Shown in pieces: positions 38,406 to 42,715 of a DNA stretch of 42,715 nucleotides. The translations under genes and the position numbers were made by a program. The notes beneath the pieces were generated by a model. The model searched no databases and was not told where the DNA came from. It saw only the letters and a list, made by a program, of their open reading frames with translations. The stretch spans positions 1 to 42,715 of the IMG/VR virus record IMGVR_UViG_3300003332_000014; one strand, given 5' to 3'. The DNA is from a virus. The first letter of the stretch is position 1, and every line of letters starts with the position of its first letter.

Positions 38406-38621
38406 TCAATCCAAAGGTGTGTGGTGCTCATAGCCATTGCGCTCGAGGCATCTGACAATTCTCGCATGCTCTTCCCTGACTTCCTGGAGTGTGTATTTGA
38501 AGTCACCCTTGGGATTTCGCTTCATGCGATTGTAGAGTGCGTGGCAGTAACGATGACCCGCAATTAGATTGGCTCTTGTGCTACAATCAAAGATCTCGCA
38601 GTGACATGGTTTGAACGCCAT
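38406..38621 (-). CDS. Small cysteine/histidine-rich protein (71 aa)
   Basis: First gene behind promoter copy P2. MAFKPCHCEIFDCSTRANLI then AGHRYCHALYNRMKRNPKGD: a C-x-C...C...H..C..H cluster in the first 30 residues, probably zinc-binding, followed by a charged helix (EVREEHARIVRCLERNG). Small cysteine-rich proteins at the head of a late operon can be regulators. No family is recognised. Confidence 0.55.
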   Translation of the reverse strand: MAFKPCHCEIFDCSTRANLIAGHRYCHALYNRMKRNPKGDFKYTLQEVREEHARIVRCLERNGYEHHTPLD

Positions 38622-38631
38622 CTACCATCAC

Positions 38632-38673
38632 CTATATATATTATATGTAACTCATACTATATAAAGCTTTCGG
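38632..38673 (-). promoter_or_regulatory. Promoter module copy P2, upstream of the capsid and tail genes
   Basis: Minus strand: CCGAAAGC (38673-38666), TTTATATA (38665-38658), then ACATATAATATATATAGGTG ending at the 38621 gene. Nearly identical to P1, so packaging/fibre genes and capsid/tail genes should be switched on together. Confidence 0.8.
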
Positions 38674-38683
38674 TTAACTTTCA

Positions 38684-39976
38684 TCATTTACTTATAAACT
38701 TCTTACGCTTGCTACCTCTGCGACCATCGACATCTTCGGCTGGCTCACCAGCTTCACTCTGAAGTGCTGGCTCAGTCATCTCTGGTCTATCATGCACTGG
38801 TGCCTCTTCTTCAGACTCTGGATCAATGTCAATATCTATAATACCTTTCTCCTTAAGTATCAATGCACCGACTTCTGGACTTATGATACCATTCTGTACC
38901 AGTTGCACGACATTGTTAACATGTCTACGTTCATCTTCAATGTCAAAGTCTTTCCAGTGCAATTCAACTACAAGGTTATCAATGCCATGGGATTCGAGCA
39001 TGTATCTGAATACCTGCTTTTCAAAGACCTCAGATATGTATGTTCTCATGTCCATTACCGATGCTTTGAATGAGTTGATCTGTGAATCTATTGTGAATTG
39101 ACCAACTTCTCGCTGTGTTGGTGTAAACGATGCTGGTGCTCGCATGCCCGTCAGCACTAAAGCCGCGAACATTGATATGTATGGTTCAACATCTATCGTC
39201 TCACCACTGACACCAACGACCTGAGCATCAACATCACCACGGACACTTATCTGGTCAGCGGGCGATGGACTTGCACGATCATTGCCCCATGCTTCAATGT
39301 CTTTTTTGCCCCATGGTCGCTCTGGTGTTCCAAGCTTCCACACGATAGGTGGATGCGCTTTAGTAGCTATGAAGTTTGCAAGATCAAAGCTCATATCTCT
39401 GATAATATCAACGTATTCTGCAACATTTTCAATATCACTAAATCCAAATTTTTCATCAGTGGCACAGCGATTCTTGAAGTGCACAAGTCTATTGGGTTCA
39501 AAGGATATTTCAGCTCCAGAAACTGTCTGCACAAATTCCGTTGGTTTACCATCGTCCCCAAGAACAACACTCATTGTCGATGGTTTAACAGTTACAAAAT
39601 CAACGACATTACCATGACCGTTCTCGACAAGTTCGAGGTAAGCATTGCCATAGACTATCATGTCATTGAGTATCATTCTGATAGTTGAATACATAGGTAT
39701 TTTATCGATAATTTCTTTGATTGGATGATCAACAGTATTGCCATTACGATCACGTATGATAGTATATACACCACCATTGAGTATGTGACTGATCTTATAC
39801 TCAATGATACCAGCAACCAGTGGATCCGTGATACTTAAGAGTCTATACTGCGATAGTTGTCCACGTGTTCGTATTTTGGATTCTTTAGTGTTCGAAGTTA
39901 CTGACTTCTGAACACCCTCATCGCCACGATCACCTCTAACACGTCGAGCAAGTGATATCAATGCGTTCTTAATCAT
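38684..39976 (-). CDS. Portal protein
   Basis: 430 residues from ATG 39976 after GGAGGAGAG. Features typical of portals: YRLLSITDPLVAGIIEYKIS near 42, then MILNDMIVYGNAYLELV near 102 (the conserved YGNAY.e), LVHFKNRCATDEKFGFSDI near 160 (the yG.Sdl segment), and TPTQREVGQFTIDSQINSF near 285 followed by an acidic end. The portal forms the dodecameric DNA gate and docks TerL, whose gene overlaps the start of this one by 8 bases. Just below the 400-500 residue norm. Confidence 0.8.
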   Translation of the reverse strand: MIKNALISLARRVRGDRGDEGVQKSVTSNTKESKIRTRGQLSQYRLLSITDPLVAGIIEYKISHILNGGVYTIIRDRNGNTVDHPIKEIIDKIPMYSTIRMILNDMIVYGNAYLELVENGHGNVVDFVTVKPSTMSVVLGDDGKPTEFVQTVSGAEISFEPNRLVHFKNRCATDEKFGFSDIENVAEYVDIIRDMSFDLANFIATKAHPPIVWKLGTPERPWGKKDIEAWGNDRASPSPADQISVRGDVDAQVVGVSGETIDVEPYISMFAALVLTGMRAPASFTPTQREVGQFTIDSQINSFKASVMDMRTYISEVFEKQVFRYMLESHGIDNLVVELHWKDFDIEDERRHVNNVVQLVQNGIISPEVGALILKEKGIIDIDIDPESEEEAPVHDRPEMTEPALQSEAGEPAEDVDGRRGSKRKKFISK

Positions 39977-41456
39977 AAACTCTCCTCCGTTCAGCTTTCA
40001 TTCTTTTATTGCTAACAACCCAACCAATGCGTTCACGCTCTGGCTTTGTAGCTTTTGAGATTACTGGTCTGTTAGCCATTTCACCAGTATCTTCGGGCAG
40101 TGACAACCATAGCGCATTAACAATGTCATCACTACCGCCATGTTTACCACTTACACGTGTCAGACCAGTTTTAGTGACTTCAATTCTGACACGTCTCAGT
40201 TCTGATAACAACTCTGGATCACCTTCAAAGCGTATACGCGGTGAAAGACCATTCTTCGCATTTTGCAAATACATCTTCAGTCTACTCGCCATTTCATTCT
40301 TAACGGCGTTTGTGTAATTGACGCCTTCAACTGCGAGACCGTATTCACGACCAAGCTCACGATCGATATGAGCACCAAAAGCCCCCGTTTTATCGTGTCT
40401 GATGAGCTTTGGTCGATAGATATCGAATAACTGTCTTATACGTTTTAGTTGTTGGTCATAATCATTACTGAGAATTTCAATATGAACAACATTATAATCA
40501 CGACCATCGAACTGTGTAACCACCAACGCACTTCGGTCATGGGCAACTGCAGTATCAATGCCAAAAGTGCAGGGTTTATCAGGATCATAGAGTGGTCGCT
40601 CTGGAACAACACCAGCCATTATCAGATCACCAGGGTAATAGGCTGATTGCTCATCAATGGGCTGACATAGATACTCCTGAGCAAATCTATCGGGTGATTT
40701 TGCTCGAACACTCTCAACACGATCGATCGAAATGTCTGGGCATATGGGTGTCAGATCCTGTTCGAATAATGATTTCAAAATGTCAACACGCTCTGGTGGG
40801 AACAATGGTAGATAATATGCATCAGTGTTTGGAAGTGTGCCATTCTGAGCATCTCTAAACATTGACATGAACAAATCATCGTCCCTTAGGGGTGTGCTAA
40901 TAATTGTAACTTGACCACCCCTCGATACTTTTGGTTCAACAGCATCTAAAGTAGCTCGTTGATCTGGGACGAATGCAAACTCGTCCAGATACACTTTAAT
41001 ACTTGCATCTCCTCTGATGCTGCTGGGGTTACTGCTATAAGGTACTATAACAACACCAGTATCAGACTCAATGCGCTCACGCTGAATATTGGACTCTTTA
41101 AATGGCAGTGGCACAGAAGAGTTTCTGATAATATTACCAATGCCAATGATGATCTTGCGAGCCTGTTTATACTGTGATGAGATGATTGAGATCTCGGTGT
41201 CTTCGAATGTCATGGCAGTTATAATAGCTTCAATTGAAATTGCGGTTGTAAACCCTATCTGTCTTGACTTTAACACAATGCGATCGTGGTCAAGATGTCT
41301 TAGCCCAACGTCGAAGAACGGTTTTAAATATTCATAAGGTGTATATGGGACGAGGCGTCCATCGAGTCGTCTAACCCTAAACACGTCTTCAACGAGATTC
41401 ATCGGGTCAGCCCAACGCTCAGCAAGGACGTCAACGTCGTCCATAACACTTACCAC
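39969..41456 (-). CDS. terL: Terminase large subunit
   Basis: Up to 495 residues from GTG 41456; ATG 41444 (GGAAGTGGT upstream) is more likely. ATPase: Walker A KSRQIGFTT at 63-71 (numbered from the GTG), Walker B VYLDE at 155-159, and the coupling motif STP at 187-189. RNase H-like nuclease: FGIDTA with Asp301, HDKTG with Asp355 and GSDD near 441-444. These are all catalytic parts of an active packaging motor and headful or cos nuclease. The WADPMNLVEDVF start resembles TerLs of other archaeal and thermophile viruses. Its small subunit candidate lies 5 kb away at the start of the same arm. Confidence 0.9.
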   Translation of the reverse strand: MVSVMDDVDVLAERWADPMNLVEDVFRVRRLDGRLVPYTPYEYLKPFFDVGLRHLDHDRIVLKSRQIGFTTAISIEAIITAMTFEDTEISIISSQYKQARKIIIGIGNIIRNSSVPLPFKESNIQRERIESDTGVVIVPYSSNPSSIRGDASIKVYLDEFAFVPDQRATLDAVEPKVSRGGQVTIISTPLRDDDLFMSMFRDAQNGTLPNTDAYYLPLFPPERVDILKSLFEQDLTPICPDISIDRVESVRAKSPDRFAQEYLCQPIDEQSAYYPGDLIMAGVVPERPLYDPDKPCTFGIDTAVAHDRSALVVTQFDGRDYNVVHIEILSNDYDQQLKRIRQLFDIYRPKLIRHDKTGAFGAHIDRELGREYGLAVEGVNYTNAVKNEMASRLKMYLQNAKNGLSPRIRFEGDPELLSELRRVRIEVTKTGLTRVSGKHGGSDDIVNALWLSLPEDTGEMANRPVISKATKPERERIGWVVSNKRMKAERRRVYD

Positions 41457-41623
41457 TTCCGTATTTCCTCTTCGTGACTATTCAAGCGCTTCGACTGCTC
41501 ATCAACACGACCACTGAGAACACCAATATCGCCGCGGATCTTTCCTATCTCAATCCAAATACTGAAAACACCAGCTAAAACAGCGGTATTAATTCCAATA
41601 AGTCCAGCAATTGCCGCGTCCAT
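41450..41623 (-). CDS. Small membrane protein with coiled coil (57 aa)
   Basis: MDAAIAGLIGINTAVLAGVF from ATG 41623 (GGTGAGTGTT upstream; a GTG at 41635 is in frame) gives one membrane helix, followed by a heptad helix (GVLSGRVDEQSKRLNSHEEE). One helix plus a coiled coil matches small spanin or holin-accessory-like proteins seen in phages next to holins. It lies beside a second small membrane protein and before TerL. A lysis role is possible. Confidence 0.45.
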   Translation of the reverse strand: MDAAIAGLIGINTAVLAGVFSIWIEIGKIRGDIGVLSGRVDEQSKRLNSHEEEIRKW

Positions 41624-41661
41624 AACACTCACCAATAATAATATGTTTTAACACTGAGTGA

Positions 41662-41853
41662 TTATCCACTTAAAGATTTTGCCTTCTCACCTAACAATAC
41701 CATCGCTACAACTGCGCCAAGATATGCTGCAAACATTTCAGCATCGACGCCACCACCACTCTTAACAATCATAAGAGCAGTGACAGCTGAAGCAGCTAAA
41801 ATGCCAACAAGCGAACGAACATAAACAGTTGCAATCTCCAACACAACAATCAC
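41662..41853 (-). CDS. Putative holin-like membrane protein (63 aa)
   Basis: GTG 41853 gives 63 residues; GTG 41844 (GAGGTGATTGTT upstream) gives 60 and is as likely. Two hydrophobic helices (SLVGILAASAVTALMIVKSG and MFAAYLGAVVAMVLLG) separated by a glycine turn, and a charged C-terminus (EKAKSLSG): the layout of class II holins, which pierce the cell membrane at lysis. Only topology supports this; archaeal viruses do not always use holins. Confidence 0.45.
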   Translation of the reverse strand: MIVVLEIATVYVRSLVGILAASAVTALMIVKSGGGVDAEMFAAYLGAVVAMVLLGEKAKSLSG

Positions 41854-41861
41854 CTCATAAT

Positions 41862-42149
41862 CTATTCAACCATGAAATTTGTGGTTTCAATAGTAGTTCT
41901 TGTGCCATCAACACATATCACTTTAGCACACCAAACACCAACGGCGTCATCATTCTGTATAGTGTAATCATAGTGATAATTGCCAGTGGAATCTCTCGTC
42001 ATTGAGCCCGATGACTTCACAACACCATTTGGGTCAATGATCTCGGCAGTTACTGACGTATCAGGATCATAATAATCACCAGAATCATCTTTAACCTCGA
42101 GACCAAGAACGTATGTCTCACCCCTCTGATAAATCAACTCAACCACCAC
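41862..42149 (-). CDS. Ig-like virion protein
   Basis: 95 residues from GTG 42149, overlapping the previous gene. VTAEIIDPNGVVKSSGSMTR followed by TGNYHYDYTIQNDDAVGVWC is the beta-sandwich pattern (I.DP.G....g.m......G.Y.Y.Y......G.W) of small Ig-like domains found in tail and fibre proteins of many viruses. Such domains bind weakly to cell-surface sugars or join fibre parts. It follows the fibre and another small protein in the leftward operon. Confidence 0.6.
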   Translation of the reverse strand: MVVELIYQRGETYVLGLEVKDDSGDYYDPDTSVTAEIIDPNGVVKSSGSMTRDSTGNYHYDYTIQNDDAVGVWCAKVICVDGTRTTIETTNFMVE

Positions 42150-42390
42150 CCATACTCGAAAGTGTTAAGTCAAGACCTTCAAGACTTTCCAATGTCAAAT
42201 CTAAACCATCCAAGTTCGACAACGTGAGATGGAGAAACTCTGGAACTTTCGGCTCACTTGCTTCAATACCACAATATAAGCCAGCAACGTGTATGCGATC
42301 AGCGGCATCTATGGAGCCATCGGGAACTGGTGGAATGTGGCAAATCCAATTTGCCACAGACCTCCTCTTATTCTCAGTGTCAATTGTCAT
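42139..42390 (-). CDS. Small virion-associated hypothetical protein
   Basis: 83 residues; ATG 42390 overlaps the fibre gene stop. ENKRRSVANWICHIPPVPDG with SIDAADRIHVAGLYCGI follows a pattern I know from many phage tail regions (RRsa..y.pvPDG.i...DR....G.Y.G). The C-terminus is a leucine-rich repeat of LDGLDLTLESLEG type, three short copies. Function unknown; the linkage to fibre genes suggests fibre assembly. Confidence 0.55.
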   Translation of the reverse strand: MTIDTENKRRSVANWICHIPPVPDGSIDAADRIHVAGLYCGIEASEPKVPEFLHLTLSNLDGLDLTLESLEGLDLTLSSMGGG

Positions 42391-42715
42391 TAAGCACCAC
42401 TCACATACCTTTCTTTAGTGAACACCGTGCCATTATCAGAAATAGTTGCTTTGAATAATACAGTATCGCCACTATCATTGTATACCATGTCCTCTGTTGA
42501 TGAAGTCACGGTCTTGTTCCTGAGCTTCCTGTATATGTAATTAACAGCCTCTTCGAGCGTTGGCTCTGCTGGCGGTGCTCCTTGAGACATCTCAGAGATA
42601 GTATCAACCTTCAACACATCACAAACTTCAGCATTGACGTCTGAAGCAGATATATCGTTAAGATCATCAAGCGTCTGCTTCGTGCCAGCGATCTTGACAG
42701 GTTCAGTCAAAGATC
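42390..42715 (-). CDS. Large modular fibre protein, C-terminal part (continues at base 1-2519)
   Basis: Final segment of the 917-residue protein. The bases 42625-42715 repeat 1-91, so the unique part is 42390-42624 (78 codons including the stop). It includes the last LDDLNDISASDVNAEVCDVL module, then a helix (LEEAVNYIYRKLRNKTV) and a short strand-rich foot (VYNDSGDTVLFKATISDNGT) ending TKERYVSGA. Feet of this type occur at the end of many VWDEA-repeat proteins and may mediate trimer formation. Confidence 0.75.
   Translation of the reverse strand, partial: SLTEPVKIAGTKQTLDDLNDISASDVNAEVCDVLKVDTISEMSQGAPPAEPTLEEAVNYIYRKLRNKTVTSSTEDMVYNDSGDTVLFKATISDNGTVFTKERYVSGA
42625..42715. repeat. Terminal redundancy, right copy
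   Basis: Exact copy of bases 1-91; see the left copy. Removing one copy gives a circle of 42,624 bp. Confidence 0.9.

Noticed and set aside
1-42715. Integrase, attachment site or lysogeny repressor
   Set aside because: No tyrosine or serine recombinase motifs and no clear repressor were found; only a 54-residue protein with a possible helix-turn-helix is present. A temperate lifestyle is not supported.

Overview
The window is one complete circular genome. Its first 91 bases are repeated exactly as its last 91 bases, and an open reading frame runs through the junction, so the unit is about 42,624 bp. It reads as a tailed archaeal virus (head-tail virus with an HK97-type capsid). Evidence for an archaeal host: promoters with a BRE/TATA box (CGAAAG followed by TTTATATA), GGTGATG-type ribosome binding sites, an archaeal-type thymidylate synthase, an Hjc-like resolvase, an archaeo-eukaryotic primase, a DHH/RecJ-like nuclease and a DUF2341 surface protein. 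An oxygen-sensitive class III ribonucleotide reductase with its radical-SAM activase points to an anaerobic host. A methanogen or ANME-like euryarchaeon is a reasonable guess, but the sequence does not prove it.

Layout: two long, divergently transcribed arms leave a 1.5-kb non-coding region (about 4600-6134) that holds iterons, hairpins, repeated motifs and outward-facing promoters, and is the best candidate for the replication origin. The leftward arm runs from 4596 down through the circle junction to 28387 and encodes virion and packaging proteins: probable small terminase, DUF2341 protein, a 917-residue repeat-built fibre that crosses the junction, small tail or accessory proteins, a holin-like protein, large terminase, portal, protease/scaffold, decoration protein, major capsid protein, connectors, tail tube, tail chaperones, tape measure, baseplate/hub and two fibres. 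The rightward arm runs from 6135 to 28270. The arms converge at a strong hairpin near 28280-28334.

Rightward arm: (i) 6135-9409, small unknown proteins, several only 23-63 residues; (ii) 7450-15003, an unusual block of four diverged paralogues resembling glutamine-synthetase-fold carboxylate-amine ligases (amidoligases), a class II glutamine amidotransferase, and three further paralogues with a shared CxVC motif; (iii) 15089-17633, small proteins, a STAS-like protein, a phosphoribosyltransferase and ThyA; (iv) 17689-28270, an SSB-like protein, AAA+ ATPase, membrane transglutaminase-like protein, DnaQ-like exonuclease, Hjc-like resolvase, primase, NrdG, NrdD, HNH nuclease, P-loop kinase and DHH nuclease. 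No DNA polymerase, integrase or repressor is recognisable, so host polymerase is probably used.

The most interesting parts are the amidoligase/amidotransferase block, which looks like a virus-encoded pathway that forms amide or peptide-like bonds; a promoter module repeated at five to six sites, one of which faces a gene-less, hairpin-rich stretch that could be a non-coding RNA; and two copies of a conserved structured element at 15773-15890 and 28262-28371.
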